Numbered from the stretch's first letter, positions 19,499-28,674 are shown. The stretch: 36,863 nucleotides of DNA from Halieaceae bacterium (GCA_030066555.1 JASJBK010000022.1:1-36863); one strand, 5' to 3'. The notes: generated from the letters alone by a model not told the origin. Made by a program: numbers and translations.

Positions 19499-20473
19499 AT
19501 GGCAACGCAAGACACTGCCGCACACGAAGAATATTACGTGCCAGAAAAAAGCGGCATGGCGATCAGCGCCACCATCGGCCTGGTTACCAGCATTTTCGGG
19601 GCGGCCAACGTCCTCAATGACATGACCTTCGGCGAGCCGGGCGCGGAGTCCAGCTCCTGGAGCATCCTCATTGCCGGCCTGTTCTGGTTTATCGCCACCC
19701 TGTTTGTCTGGTTCCGCTCCACGATCCGCGAGAACCTGGCGGGCATGAATTCCGGCCAACTCAAGAAATCCTATGTGCTGGGTATGTTCTGGTTCATCTT
19801 CTCGGAAGTCATGTTCTTCTTCGCCTTCTTCGGCGCGCTGTTCTACGTGCGGGTACTGGTGGGTCCCTGGCTCGCAGGCGAGGGCGACGCAGGCGCCATG
19901 AACCACCTGCTCTGGAGTGGTTTCGAGTTTGACTGGCCAATGAAGCAAACGCCGCAGGAAGCGGTCGGCGGCGTTGCCGGTCAGGTGATTGCCAACAACG
20001 GTGAGTTTGTTTCTCCGGGCACCAGCATGGCATTCTCTGAAGTCAGCGCCTGGTACAAGTGGCTGCCGCTGTGGAATACCATCATCCTGCTGTCTTCCAG
20101 CGTTACCGTACACATCGCGCACCTGGGCCTGCTCAAGGGCGATCGCAAGCAGTTCAACCTATGGCTGGGCATTACCGTCACGCTGGCGCTGATCTTCCTG
20201 TACATCCAGTACGTGGAATATTACGAGGCCTACGCGCACTTCGGCCTGACACTGAATTCAGGTATCTATGGCTCGACCTTCTTCATGCTCACGGGGTTCC
20301 ACGGCTTCCACGTGGCCATGGGTATGACCATGCTGCTGATCCAGCTGATTCGCTCGGTGCGCCACGGTCACTTTACGTCGGACGACCACTTTGGCTTTGA
20401 AGCGTCCAGCTGGTACTGGCACTTCGTTGATGTGGTGTGGGTGGGATTGTTCCTGTTCGTCTATATTCTCTGA
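19499..20473 (+). CDS. coxC: cytochrome c oxidase subunit III
   Basis: The third core subunit of the A-type oxidase, which stabilises subunit I and its proton uptake path. It has 324 residues and seven transmembrane helices. Family stretches include LGMFWFIFSEVMFFFAFFGALF near residue 97, LTGFHGFHVAMGM near 263 and FEASSWYWHFVDVVWVGLF near 300. A loop of ~60 residues (about 125-185, with GEFVSPGTSMAF) between the third and fourth helices is longer than in mitochondrial forms. ATG 19499 has GGGGAG 7 nt upstream. The next forward gene (SURF1) begins 333 bp later. Confidence 0.97.
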   Translation: MATQDTAAHEEYYVPEKSGMAISATIGLVTSIFGAANVLNDMTFGEPGAESSSWSILIAGLFWFIATLFVWFRSTIRENLAGMNSGQLKKSYVLGMFWFIFSEVMFFFAFFGALFYVRVLVGPWLAGEGDAGAMNHLLWSGFEFDWPMKQTPQEAVGGVAGQVIANNGEFVSPGTSMAFSEVSAWYKWLPLWNTIILLSSSVTVHIAHLGLLKGDRKQFNLWLGITVTLALIFLYIQYVEYYEAYAHFGLTLNSGIYGSTFFMLTGFHGFHVAMGMTMLLIQLIRSVRHGHFTSDDHFGFEASSWYWHFVDVVWVGLFLFVYIL

Positions 20474-20490
20474 CGGCTTACTCTGACGAG

Positions 20491-20766
20491 CTAGCGGTCC
20501 CCGGTGTTGGCATCCGCCGGGGACTGCACTGATTCCCCCGCCATTGCATGCCGCTCCCAGGGTGCCTGGGATTTCAACTTGCCTGAGCTGACACCGTAGA
20601 CGATGACAACCATCAGGGCGACGGCCAGCGACAACCGTATCCCCAGGGAATTGAAAAGCCGACGCTTGCGAGTGTCACCCTGGTCGACCATCAGGAAGTA
20701 GAAGCCGGTGCCGAGGCTGGCCAGCAATGCCAGCAGGAGCACAACGATAAGGAATTTTAGGAACAT
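20491..20766 (-). CDS. DUF2909 family twin-transmembrane protein
   Basis: A 91-residue protein with two hydrophobic helices (about residues 2-24, MFLKFLIVVLLLALLASLG, and 45-62, LSLAVALMVVIVYG) separated by a short basic loop with DQGDTRKRRLFNSLGIRL. This matches the DUF2909 family, which I recall in the same place in Pseudomonas cox clusters (PA0109). A role in oxidase assembly or as a small accessory subunit is likely from position but unproven. ATG 20766 has AGAGG 6 nt upstream. It lies on the strand opposite to the rest of the cluster, splitting it into coxB-A-ctaG-C and SURF1-onward halves. Confidence 0.85.
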   Translation of the reverse strand: MFLKFLIVVLLLALLASLGTGFYFLMVDQGDTRKRRLFNSLGIRLSLAVALMVVIVYGVSSGKLKSQAPWERHAMAGESVQSPADANTGDR

Positions 20767-20806
20767 GACGACCTCTCGGGGGGGCGTCACAGTATAGCGA
20801 AAGCCC

Positions 20807-21580
20807 ATGCCCGGCACAGCAACACAGAACCCGCGCCTGCGCTGGGATATCGAGTGGCGAACCGCAGCCTTCGCCCTGCTGCTGGTGCCGCTTTTCTGCG
20901 TTCTGGGCAACTGGCAGCTGGGGCGCGCCGACGAGAAGCGCGCCATCGGTGAGCGCTGGCAGCACCAGCGGGCGTTGGATGCGGTGCCAGTAGAGGACCT
21001 GCCGCGGGATCCGCAGGCACTGACCTATCGTCGTGTGCTGTTGGCGGGCGAGTTCCTGCCGGGCCGCGATTTCCTGCTCGACAACCGAATTCGCGAGGGT
21101 CGCTACGGGGTCGAGGTAATTGCTCCGCTGCGCCTGGCTGGCGGCGAACTGGTGCTGGTCAATCGCGGCTGGCTGGCGGCGGACCCCTATCGCCAGAGCC
21201 TGCCCGAGGTGACCCCGATACCCGGCCCACAGCTGCTGTCGGGCTACGTGTACGTGCCGCCAGGCGAGAGCTTCACGATCGGTGCCATCGCCGGCGACGC
21301 CAACTGGCCACGGCTGGTGCAGGCGCTGGATACCTCGGCCATGGCAGAGATGCTCGGCGAGTCGGCCTGGCCCTACACGGTGCGTCTCGATGCCGACAGC
21401 CCGGCTGCATTGCTGGCCGACTGGCCTCTGGTCAACGTGCAGCCGGAAAAGCACGAGGCCTATGCCGCCCAGTGGTTTGCCATGGCGGGGGTGCTGGCTC
21501 TTTTCGCACTCTGGAGAAGTACCAACCTGTCGGAGCTCTGGCAGGCACGCAAGAACACACGGAAACAGGAACAACAGTGA
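20807..21580 (+). CDS. SURF1 family cytochrome oxidase biogenesis protein
   Basis: An inner-membrane protein that helps insert heme a into subunit I. The 257 residues show the SURF1 layout: N-terminal helix ending in the signature GNWQLGRADEKRA (about 34-46), a periplasmic domain with LLDNRIREGRYGVEVIAPL (about 89-107) and VLVNRGWLAA (about 114-123), and a C-terminal helix with HEAYAAQWFAM (about 216-226). Only 40 bp separate it from the divergent DUF2909 start. Its stop overlaps the GTG start of the next gene. Confidence 0.93.
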   Translation: MPGTATQNPRLRWDIEWRTAAFALLLVPLFCVLGNWQLGRADEKRAIGERWQHQRALDAVPVEDLPRDPQALTYRRVLLAGEFLPGRDFLLDNRIREGRYGVEVIAPLRLAGGELVLVNRGWLAADPYRQSLPEVTPIPGPQLLSGYVYVPPGESFTIGAIAGDANWPRLVQALDTSAMAEMLGESAWPYTVRLDADSPAALLADWPLVNVQPEKHEAYAAQWFAMAGVLALFALWRSTNLSELWQARKNTRKQEQQ

Positions 21581-22209
21581 CAGACCAGACCCAGAAAAAC
21601 CGCATGGCACTGCTGCTAATCGCCGGCACCCCCGTAATCATCATCCTGGCTTCCACCTGGCTCTGGTATTACGTGGCCAGCGGGCGCCTCGACCTGGTCG
21701 GGGTGCTGGGCACCGCCAACAAGGGCAGCCTGCTGTCCCCACCGGTGGCCATTGCCGACCTGGGTGTCCGGAACGAGGCCGGGCAGGCCTTCCAGGCACA
21801 GGCCGGACAGCCCCTGTGGCGCATCATGGTTGTCGGCAGTGACTCCTGCGATGAGGCCTGTGCCCACCTGGTCTATTACACGCGCCAGATTCATACCGCC
21901 ATGGGCAAGTACACCAACCGCATCGAGCGCGTCTTCCTGGCCGAGGGCGCGGCACCTGGCGACAATCCCCTGGGGACCCTGGCCGGGGACTACCCGAAGC
22001 TCAATCTCCTGTATACTTCCGCACCCGCCGGGCAAACCCTGCGCGAGGCGAGCGCTCGAGCGGCAGCCGGCGGCGGCAATGAGGCGCCTGCGCCGGCCTA
22101 TTTCGTGGTTGACCCGCAGGGCTGGGTGATCCTGGGCTACACGGCCGAGGCGGACGGCAAGGACATCATGGCCGATCTCAAGTTTCTGCTGAAGAACAGC
22201 AGCGGCTGA
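21577..22209 (+). CDS. SCO-like/thioredoxin-fold membrane protein of the cox cluster
   Basis: A 210-residue protein with an N-terminal transmembrane helix (about 11-33) and a periplasmic domain. CDEAC (Cys91-Cys95) gives a CxxxC pair placed like the copper-binding CxxxC of SCO proteins, and the C-terminal part (AYFVVDPQGWVILGY, about 174-188) resembles the matching SCO strand. The distal copper-ligand histidine of SCO is absent (the position reads PAPA). This suggests a divergent SCO-like or thiol-redox partner rather than a classical copper chaperone. The GTG start (21577) overlaps the SURF1 stop and has AGGA 6 nt upstream. Pseudomonas has an uncharacterised gene at the same place (PA0111). 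Confidence 0.8.
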   Translation: MTDQTQKNRMALLLIAGTPVIIILASTWLWYYVASGRLDLVGVLGTANKGSLLSPPVAIADLGVRNEAGQAFQAQAGQPLWRIMVVGSDSCDEACAHLVYYTRQIHTAMGKYTNRIERVFLAEGAAPGDNPLGTLAGDYPKLNLLYTSAPAGQTLREASARAAAGGGNEAPAPAYFVVDPQGWVILGYTAEADGKDIMADLKFLLKNSSG

Positions 22210-22258
22210 CGGGCTGCATACAGTGCCCGCACACACTGAGCGGTAAGACGAAAGAGCT

Positions 22259-23350
22259 ATGTTCAATACCCCTGATCAACGCAAACCCGTATTCCGGCTG
22301 GCCCTGTTTGGCGTGTGCTTTGCCATGTCGGTGATCATCCTCGGCGCCTTTACCCGCCTGGTTGACGCCGGCCTGGGTTGCCCGGACTGGCCGGGCTGTT
22401 ATGGACATGTTCTGTGGCCCAATGACGCCGAGGAAATCGCCAACGCCAACCGTGCCTACCCGGATGCACCGGTGGAGCTCGACAAGACCTGGCCGGAGAT
22501 GGTGCACCGGTATCTGGCGACAACCCTCGGCGCCATTGTGCTGGCAATCGCCGCCCTGGCATGGCGCCACCGCGGCCCAGGCCAGCCGCTCAAGCTGCCG
22601 CTGTTCCTGCTGGGCTTTGTCATCCTGCAGGGTATGTTCGGGATGTGGACCGTGACCCTGAAGCTCTGGCCGCAGGTCGTCACCGCCCACCTGTTGGGCG
22701 GCTTTACCACCATCAGCCTGTTGTGGCTGCTCACACTGCGGCTCAACAACCACAGCTGGGAGCTGGGACCGGAGGGCACTGCACGGCTGGCGCGCATCAA
22801 GCCGCTGGCGGCGATCGCCCTGCTGGTGGTGGTGGCGCAGATCACCCTGGGCGGCTGGACAACCTCCAATTATGCAGCGGTGGCCTGTCCCGACCTGCCC
22901 ACCTGCCAGGCCCAGTGGGTGCCGTCGATGGACTTTGCTGCGGGCTTTGATGTGTTCCAGCAGGTGGGCCCCAACTACCTGGGTGGCACCATGACCAATG
23001 AGGCCCGGGTCGCCATCCATATGAGTCACCGCATCGGCGCGATTATTACCCTGCTGGTGGTTGGAGCCTTGAGCCTGCGCCTGTTGCGCGACCCGCTCTC
23101 CAGCCTGCGGCGCCTGGGCCGTGCCACCGGCTCCATACTGTGCCTGCAGCTACTGCTGGGCCTTGGCAATATCGTCTTCCAGTTCCCGGTCTGGGTGGCT
23201 ACCGCCCACAACGCCGTTGGCGCGTTGCTGCTGATGAGCATGGTTACTGTCAACTATTACCTGGTGACAGCGCGCAGCAAGGCCACCGCCAACGTTGCCG
23301 TGGCGAATAACGAAGCGCTGGCGGCCGGGGCGGCCCTGGGAAGCAGTTAG
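22259..23350 (+). CDS. ctaA: heme A synthase (COX15/CtaA)
   Basis: Oxidises the C8 methyl of heme O to give heme A for the oxidase. The 363-residue membrane protein has eight hydrophobic segments in two four-helix halves. The first half carries [21 protein letters not shown] (the key cysteines CPDWPGC at about 41-47) and [10 protein letters not shown] (about 83); the second carries [19 protein letters not shown] (about 199) and HMSHRIGA (about 253). Conserved histidines for the two hemes are present in both. It is followed by ctaB with a 1-nt overlap (TAGTG). Confidence 0.95.
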   Translation: MFNTPDQRKPVFRLALFGVCFAMSVIILGAFTRLVDAGLGCPDWPGCYGHVLWPNDAEEIANANRAYPDAPVELDKTWPEMVHRYLATTLGAIVLAIAALAWRHRGPGQPLKLPLFLLGFVILQGMFGMWTVTLKLWPQVVTAHLLGGFTTISLLWLLTLRLNNHSWELGPEGTARLARIKPLAAIALLVVVAQITLGGWTTSNYAAVACPDLPTCQAQWVPSMDFAAGFDVFQQVGPNYLGGTMTNEARVAIHMSHRIGAIITLLVVGALSLRLLRDPLSSLRRLGRATGSILCLQLLLGLGNIVFQFPVWVATAHNAVGALLLMSMVTVNYYLVTARSKATANVAVANNEALAAGAALGSS

Positions 23351-24243
23351 TGGAACAGGCGCTGCAACAGGCCGGGTGGGAAGACTACCTGGAGTTGACC
23401 AAGCCCAAGGTGGTGGCGCTGATGCTGCTGACCGCAGTGATCGGCATGTTCATGGCGGTTCCTGGCATGGTGCCCTGGCAGGCGCTGGTGTTCGGCAACC
23501 TGGGCATCGCCCTGTGCGCCGGCTCCGCCGCCGCCATCAACCACCTGGTGGACCAGCGTATTGACCAGGTCATGGCGCGCACGCGCAACCGTCCACTGGC
23601 CAAGGGCCGGGTAGGCGTTCCCCAGGCGGTCTTCTTCGCGCTGGGCCTGGGCGTCGCCGGCATGTACCTGCTGCTGGCCCATGTAAACGCGCTTACAGCC
23701 TGGCTGACGCTGGCATCCCTGCTCGGCTACGCGCTGATATATACCGTGTTCCTGAAGCGGGCCACGCCCCAGAATATTGTTATCGGTGGCCTGGCCGGGG
23801 CAGCGCCACCGCTGCTGGGCTGGACCGCGGTGACCGGCGAAATTCATGGCCACGCGCTGCTGCTGGTACTGATCATTTTTGCCTGGACGCCGCCGCACTT
23901 CTGGGCGCTGGCTATTCACCGGCGCGAGGAATACGCCGCGGTGGACATTCCCATGCTGCCGGTGACCCATGGCGTTGCCTTCACCAAGCTGCATATCATG
24001 CTGTATACGCTGATCATGTTTGCCATCACCCTGTTGCCTTACGTGACCCGCATGAGCGGTCCACTGTACCTGGCTGGCGCCGTGCTGCTGGGCGGCCGCT
24101 TCCTGTGGCATGCCGGGCGCCTGATGTGGGGCGACGATCGCAAGGCGGCCATCGACACCTTCAAGTTCTCCATCACCTACCTGATGCTGCTATTTGTCGT
24201 GATGCTGGTTGACCATTACCTGTTCCCGGTGGCGTCGCTATGA
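23350..24243 (+). CDS. ctaB: protoheme IX farnesyltransferase (heme O synthase)
   Basis: Attaches a farnesyl group to heme B to make heme O, the substrate of CtaA. It is a UbiA-family membrane prenyltransferase of 297 residues. The first aspartate-rich motif reads [20 protein letters not shown] (about 64-83). The second region has [19 protein letters not shown] (about 179-197). The start is GTG at 23350, sharing its G with the ctaA stop and preceded by GGGAAG. It overlaps the SCO gene by ATGA. The E. coli homologue is CyoE. Confidence 0.96.
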   Translation: MEQALQQAGWEDYLELTKPKVVALMLLTAVIGMFMAVPGMVPWQALVFGNLGIALCAGSAAAINHLVDQRIDQVMARTRNRPLAKGRVGVPQAVFFALGLGVAGMYLLLAHVNALTAWLTLASLLGYALIYTVFLKRATPQNIVIGGLAGAAPPLLGWTAVTGEIHGHALLLVLIIFAWTPPHFWALAIHRREEYAAVDIPMLPVTHGVAFTKLHIMLYTLIMFAITLLPYVTRMSGPLYLAGAVLLGGRFLWHAGRLMWGDDRKAAIDTFKFSITYLMLLFVVMLVDHYLFPVASL

Positions 24244-24908
24244 CCAGCGTCGCCGTCACAGACAACCGCGACCGCAATATCAAGCTCACGGTAGTGGGCC
24301 TGTTGTTGCTGATCGGTGTGATCGTGGCGGGCTTTGTCTACCAGGTACAGAAGCCGCGGGTAATGACCAACAGCGAGCTCAAGATCAATGGCGCCTTCAT
24401 GTTCGAAACGCCGCGCGCCCTTCCGGAGTTCGAGCTGGTAGACCATCGCGGCCAGGCGTTTTCCGCGGAGAGCCTCAAGGGCCAGTGGACGCTGGTGTTC
24501 TTCGGTTTTACCTACTGTCCGGATATTTGCCCGACCACCATGGCCTTCCTGGCGCGCTTCATGGGTGAGCTCGAGGGATTGCCGGAGCACGGCGATACCC
24601 GTGTGGTGATGGTCAGCGTCGACCCGGCCCGCGACACCCCCGAGCGCCTCGCCGAGTACGTACCCTATTTCGACCCGGGCTTTACCGGCGTGACTGGTGA
24701 GTTCCTGGACATCCACCGCTTCGCCACGGCGCTGAATACGCCGTTCCGCAAAGTGCCGGGTGAAGACGACAACTACCTGGTGGACCACAGTGCCAACGTG
24801 GTGCTCATCAACCCGCGCGGCGACTACCACGGTTTCTTCAAGGCGCCGCTGGATCTGGCGAAAATGAAGGTCACCTACCGTTCCGTCCGCGTGGTGTGGG
24901 ATCTCTGA
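24240..24908 (+). CDS. SCO1/SenC family copper chaperone
   Basis: Delivers copper to the CuA site of subunit II and reduces its cysteines. The 222-residue product has an N-terminal membrane anchor (about 15-35) and a thioredoxin-like domain. The copper ligands are intact: CPDIC (Cys93, Cys97) in [15 protein letters not shown] and the distal His183 in [16 protein letters not shown]. Its start overlaps ctaB by ATGA. Its stop is one base from the polA start. It differs from the gene at 21577 in keeping all three ligands. Confidence 0.95.
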   Translation: MTSVAVTDNRDRNIKLTVVGLLLLIGVIVAGFVYQVQKPRVMTNSELKINGAFMFETPRALPEFELVDHRGQAFSAESLKGQWTLVFFGFTYCPDICPTTMAFLARFMGELEGLPEHGDTRVVMVSVDPARDTPERLAEYVPYFDPGFTGVTGEFLDIHRFATALNTPFRKVPGEDDNYLVDHSANVVLINPRGDYHGFFKAPLDLAKMKVTYRSVRVVWDL

Positions 24909-24909
24909 G

Positions 24910-27630
24910 ATGACGGCACCGGTCGTTCTGGTCGACGGATCTTCCTACCTGTACCGCGCATTCCACGCGCTGCCGCCCCTGACCAACTCCAGCGGCCTGT
25001 CCACGGGGGCGGTCAAGGGCGTCACCAGCATGCTGCGGCGCCTGCAGAAGGACTACCCGGAGTCCACGATCGCCGTGGTCTTCGATGCCAAGGGCAAGAC
25101 CTTCCGCGATGACATCTACCCCGAGTACAAGGCCAACCGCCCGCCCATGCCCGACGAGTTGCGCGAGCAGGTCGAACCGATTCACCAGATCGTCGAGGCC
25201 ATGGGCCTGCCGCTGCTGATTATCGAGGGCGTCGAGGCCGACGATGTGATCGGCACGCTGGCAGCGGAAGCCGAGGCCAGGGATCGCGACGTGGTGGTAT
25301 CCACCGGTGACAAGGATATGGCGCAGCTGGTCAACGACCGGGTAACGCTGGTCAATACCATGACCGATACCGTGATGGACGTGGCCGGCGTGCAGGACAA
25401 GTTCGGCATCCCGCCCGGGCATGTCATCGATTTTCTGGCCTTGATGGGTGACAAGGTCGACAACATTCCGGGTGTGGCCGGTGTCGGCGAGAAAACTGCG
25501 CTGGCCCTGCTCAACGGCCTCGGTGGTTTGGACGACATCTACGCCAATCTCGACAAGGTTGCGGAACTCGAATTCCGCGGCGCCAAGACCATGGGCGCCA
25601 AGCTGGAATCCGAAAAAGACGCCGCCTACCTGTCCTACCAGCTCGCCACCATCAAGACCGATGTCGACCTGCCGGTTCACGTTGGCGAGCTCGCCAACGC
25701 GACCCCCGACCAGGAGCGCCTGCTTGAGCTGTTCAAGACCCTTGAGTTCAAGGGCTGGATCGAGGAATTACAGAGCGGTGGCGAGGCGGGTGAGGCGAAC
25801 ACCGCGGCGGCGGCCACCGAAGCTGGCGACTACGAGATCATCACCAGCCAGCAGCGCTTTGACGAATGGCTTGCCGACCTCGAGCAGGCAGAGCTGTTTG
25901 CCTTCGATACCGAGACCACCAGCCTTGACTATATGCAGGCCCGCATCGTCGGCGTGTCCTTCGCTGTGGAAGCCGGTAAGGCCGCCTACCTGCCCCTGGC
26001 CCACGATTACCTGGGCGCTCCCGAGCAGCTCGATCGCGATGACTGCCTGGCGCGGCTCAAACCGCTGCTGGAAGACCCGGCGCGGATCAAGCTCGGCCAG
26101 AACCTGAAGTACGACGCCAGTGTGCTGGCGAACCACGGTATCGCGCTACGCGGCATTGGCTTTGACACCATGCTCGAATCCTACGTGCTGGACTCCACCG
26201 GTACTCGCCACGATATGGATAGCCTGGCGCTCAAGTACCTTGGCCACAGTACCGTGCACTTCGAGGATATCGCCGGCAAGGGCGCCAAGCAGCTCACCTT
26301 CAACCAGATCAAGGTCGAGGATGCCGGGCCCTACGCGGCCGAGGACGCCGACATCACCCTGCGGTTGCACGAAACCCTGTGGCCGAAGCTTGCGCAGGAG
26401 CCGAGCCTGCGCTCGGTGTTTGAGGATATCGAAATCCCGCTGGTGCCAGTGCTGTCCAGTATCGAGCGCAACGGTGCACTGCTGGACCGCGAACAGCTCG
26501 ACCGACAGAGCAAGCAACTCGGCAGCCGCATGCACGAGCTCGAGCAGGACGCCTATGAGCTGGCAGGGGGTGAATTCAACCTCGGCTCGCCCAAGCAGCT
26601 CGGCGAAATCCTGTTCGAGAAGCTGGAACTGCCGGTGCTGCGCAAGACGCCCAAGGGCGCTCCGTCCACTGCCGAGGAAGTGCTGCAGGAACTGGCGCTG
26701 GACTACCCGCTGCCCAAGGTTATTCTCGAGCATCGCAGCCTGTCGAAACTGAAGTCGACCTATACCGACAAGCTGCCGACCATGATCAACCCTGACACCG
26801 GCCGTATCCATACCTCCTACCACCAGGCGGTGACGGCAACCGGACGGCTGTCTTCGTCGGACCCCAATCTGCAGAACATTCCCATTCGCACCGCCGAGGG
26901 CCGGCGCATCCGCCAGGCCTTTGTGGCACCGCAGGGTTACCGGGTGGTGGCGGCAGACTATTCACAGATCGAGCTGCGCATCATGGCGCACCTGTCCGGT
27001 GACGACGGTCTGGTGACCGCCTTCCGCGAGGGCCTGGACGTGCACCGGGCCACCGCCTCAGAGGTGTTCGAGACGGCATTGGACGAGGTATCCGATGAGC
27101 AGCGTCGCAAGGCCAAGGCCATCAATTTCGGGCTGATTTACGGCATGTCGGCCTTCGGCCTGGCGCGCCAGCTGCACCTGGGGCGCAACGAAGCCCAGGA
27201 GTACATCGACCTGTATTTCCAGCGCTACCCGGGCGTACAGGACTACATGAACGATACCCGCGCCCTGGCCCACGATCGCGGCTACGTGGAAACCCTGTTT
27301 GGTCGTCGCCTTTACCTGCCGGAGATCAACGCCAGGAACAAAATGCGGGTGCAGGCCGCCGAGCGCACCGCTATCAACGCCCCCATGCAGGGGACGGCGG
27401 CGGATATCATCAAGCGCGCGATGCTGCGGGTAGATGGCTGGTTGCGAGACAGTGGCGTGGATGCGCGCATGATCATGCAGGTGCACGACGAACTGGTGCT
27501 GGAAGTGGCTGACGCCGCGGTCGACGAAGTCTGCTCGCGCCTCTGCGAGGAAATGGGCGCCGCCGCTGATCTGGATGTGCCGCTGCTGGTAGAGGCCGGT
27601 GTGGGCGGTAACTGGGACGAGGCGCACTAG
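24910..27630 (+). CDS. polA: DNA polymerase I
   Basis: Repair polymerase that removes RNA primers and fills gaps. The 906-residue product (E. coli 928) has three domains: 5'-3' exonuclease (about 1-290; [11 protein letters not shown] and [12 protein letters not shown]), a proofreading 3'-5' exonuclease with intact acidic residues (Asp333, Glu335 in FDTETTSLD, then [13 protein letters not shown] and [13 protein letters not shown]), and the polymerase (motif [18 protein letters not shown]-helix [19 protein letters not shown], motif [11 protein letters not shown]). It begins 1 bp after the SCO stop, so it is probably translationally coupled to the cytochrome oxidase assembly genes. The candidate small RNA lies just downstream. 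Confidence 0.98.
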   Translation: MTAPVVLVDGSSYLYRAFHALPPLTNSSGLSTGAVKGVTSMLRRLQKDYPESTIAVVFDAKGKTFRDDIYPEYKANRPPMPDELREQVEPIHQIVEAMGLPLLIIEGVEADDVIGTLAAEAEARDRDVVVSTGDKDMAQLVNDRVTLVNTMTDTVMDVAGVQDKFGIPPGHVIDFLALMGDKVDNIPGVAGVGEKTALALLNGLGGLDDIYANLDKVAELEFRGAKTMGAKLESEKDAAYLSYQLATIKTDVDLPVHVGELANATPDQERLLELFKTLEFKGWIEELQSGGEAGEANTAAAATEAGDYEIITSQQRFDEWLADLEQAELFAFDTETTSLDYMQARIVGVSFAVEAGKAAYLPLAHDYLGAPEQLDRDDCLARLKPLLEDPARIKLGQNLKYDASVLANHGIALRGIGFDTMLESYVLDSTGTRHDMDSLALKYLGHSTVHFEDIAGKGAKQLTFNQIKVEDAGPYAAEDADITLRLHETLWPKLAQEPSLRSVFEDIEIPLVPVLSSIERNGALLDREQLDRQSKQLGSRMHELEQDAYELAGGEFNLGSPKQLGEILFEKLELPVLRKTPKGAPSTAEEVLQELALDYPLPKVILEHRSLSKLKSTYTDKLPTMINPDTGRIHTSYHQAVTATGRLSSSDPNLQNIPIRTAEGRRIRQAFVAPQGYRVVAADYSQIELRIMAHLSGDDGLVTAFREGLDVHRATASEVFETALDEVSDEQRRKAKAINFGLIYGMSAFGLARQLHLGRNEAQEYIDLYFQRYPGVQDYMNDTRALAHDRGYVETLFGRRLYLPEINARNKMRVQAAERTAINAPMQGTAADIIKRAMLRVDGWLRDSGVDARMIMQVHDELVLEVADAAVDEVCSRLCEEMGAAADLDVPLLVEAGVGGNWDEAH

Positions 27631-27662
27631 GCCAGCCTTTTGAGGTCGGCGGAAAATCCAGG

Positions 27663-27689
27663 GAACTTCCTGGCGCGGTCCGGGTCACA
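27663..27689 (+). promoter_or_regulatory. putative sigmaE/AlgU-type promoter of the polA-engB small RNA
   Basis: GAACTT (27663-27668), 16-bp spacer, TCACA (27685-27689). The -35 is a perfect match to the ECF sigma factor RpoE/AlgU consensus as I know it (GAACTT-N16/17-TCTGA); the -10 matches at T, C and the final A. A perfect 6-bp inverted repeat, GTCACA (27684-27689) and TGTGAC (27695-27700), overlaps the -10 and the expected start site and could be an operator. Confidence 0.55.
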
Positions 27690-27695
27690 GTAAGT

Positions 27696-27803
27696 GTGAC
27701 GCGATGTCACGGCGGCCGGCCCCGGTCGCCACGTCTCACTTTCCCCAGAGACGATGTTTGCCTCGGCTGCACGCAACCCCGCAGCCGAGGCGTTTTCATT
27801 TTT
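27696..27803 (+). ncRNA. candidate ErsA/Spot 42-like small RNA between polA and engB
   Basis: A non-coding transcript of about 108 nt is inferred. Hairpins in order: GTGAC-GCGAT-GTCAC (27696-27710); an 8-bp stem with one G-U pair, GGCGGCCG (27711-27718) with CGGTCGCC (27723-27730); CGTCTC (27732-27737) with GAGACG (27748-27753), whose 10-nt loop shows CUUUCCCC, an anti-Shine-Dalgarno-like sequence; and the terminator stem. The U-rich stretch before the last stem and the U-tail would suit Hfq binding. The place between a forward polA and a reverse engB is that of Spot 42 in E. coli and ErsA in Pseudomonas. The 5' end is inferred from the promoter. Identity as ErsA is an inference from position, promoter class and loop. 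Confidence 0.65.
27760..27803 (+). terminator. strong intrinsic terminator
   Basis: A perfect 11-bp stem, GCCTCGGCTGC (27760-27770) with GCAGCCGAGGC (27781-27791), a 10-nt loop, then GTTTTCATTTTT (27792-27803). The reverse strand lacks a T-tract after the stem, so it acts on forward transcripts: the small RNA and polA read-through. Confidence 0.9.
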
Positions 27804-27893
27804 AAAACCGCTCATTTTCCAGCGTTTGAACTGCTTCGGAGGCGCTAGGTCACCTGTTTAGCCACACTCTCCTCGAATAGTTTTGTTCTAAAT

Positions 27894-28583
27894 TCAGTCC
27901 TCGACGTCAGTATCGCTATCTTCGTCGTCGAGGACGGAGGTGTCGGTTAGCCAGGCGTTGAGGACGGTGCGAAGTTCGTCGAGGCCGGTGTGCTTGAGGG
28001 CGGAGAACAGCTGGGCGCTGACCAGGCCGGCATGCCCTGCCAGTTCACCCTGCACCTTCATCAGGCTGCTCTTGGCCGGGCCCTTTTTCAGCTTGTCAGC
28101 CTTGGTCAGCAGGATGTGCACCGGCATATGGGCAGCGGTGGCCCAGTCGATCATCATGCGGTCAAAAGGCTGCAGCGGGTGGCGCACGTCCATCAGCAGC
28201 ACCAGTCCGCGCAGCGAGCGGCGCTGCTGCAGGTACTTCTCAATCAGGCGGGTCCATTCCAGCTTCACCTTTTCCGGCACCCGGGCGAAGCCGTAGCCGG
28301 GCAGGTCCACCAGCCGCTGCTCCGCCGACAGGCTGAAAAAATTCAGCAACTGGGTGCGTCCGGGCGTCTTGGAGGTACGGGCCAGCTTGCTGTTGCCGGT
28401 GAGGCTGTTGATGGCGCTGGACTTGCCAGCGTTGGAGCGTCCGGCGAACGCCACTTCCCAGCCCTCGTCGGCCGGGCACTGGCTGGCCTGGCTGGCGCTG
28501 GTCATATAGCTCGCGGCCCGGTAATTTGGCGGCTTTGCAGCCCCGTTTGGGGCGTCCTGCATCGACTTTTTTGGGTCTGTCAT
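27894..28583 (-). CDS. engB: ribosome biogenesis GTP-binding protein YsxC/EngB
   Basis: A small GTPase needed for 50S ribosomal subunit assembly. The 229-residue product has all G motifs: G1 GRSNAGKSS (48-56), the switch region [15 protein letters not shown]3 [11 protein letters not shown]4 LTKADKL and a G5 region SAL. The acidic C-terminal tail [11 protein letters not shown] is an addition to the GTPase core. The ATG at 28581-28583 ([10 protein letters not shown]) was chosen; it has no Shine-Dalgarno sequence and sits about where transcription should begin. It faces polA and the small RNA, and is divergent from cytochrome c5. Confidence 0.95.
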   Translation of the reverse strand: MTDPKKSMQDAPNGAAKPPNYRAASYMTSASQASQCPADEGWEVAFAGRSNAGKSSAINSLTGNSKLARTSKTPGRTQLLNFFSLSAEQRLVDLPGYGFARVPEKVKLEWTRLIEKYLQQRRSLRGLVLLMDVRHPLQPFDRMMIDWATAAHMPVHILLTKADKLKKGPAKSSLMKVQGELAGHAGLVSAQLFSALKHTGLDELRTVLNAWLTDTSVLDDEDSDTDVED

Positions 28584-28587
28584 GTCG

Positions 28588-28617
28588 TATATAATGCCAC
28601 AGCTTTTTTCAGGGCAA
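28588..28617. promoter_or_regulatory. divergent promoter region of engB and cytochrome c5
   Basis: Reverse strand: TTGCCC (28612-28617), 18-bp spacer, TATATA (28588-28593), which would start engB mRNA at or next to its ATG. Forward strand: TATAAT (28590-28595) overlaps it, preceded only by a T-run as -35, and would give cytochrome c5 a leader of about 70 nt. The two -10 boxes overlap, so the polymerases would exclude each other. Confidence 0.4.
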
Positions 28618-28674
28618 CTGAGCACAGCGCCAGGCATTTGCAGGCGCGTACATCCCGGTCCAAAGGTGAAATTG

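Noticed and set aside
27685-27699. CRP/Vfr site at the small RNA promoter
   Set aside because: The half-sites read TCACA-N5-TGTGA, the reverse of the TGTGA-N6-TCACA order a CRP dimer needs. The alternative TGTGA with the later TCAC has 7 bp between them and an imperfect half.
27627-27815. Reverse-strand open frame of about 62 codons in the polA-engB gap
   Set aside because: It spans the terminator and hairpins of the small RNA, has no ribosome site and no family character.
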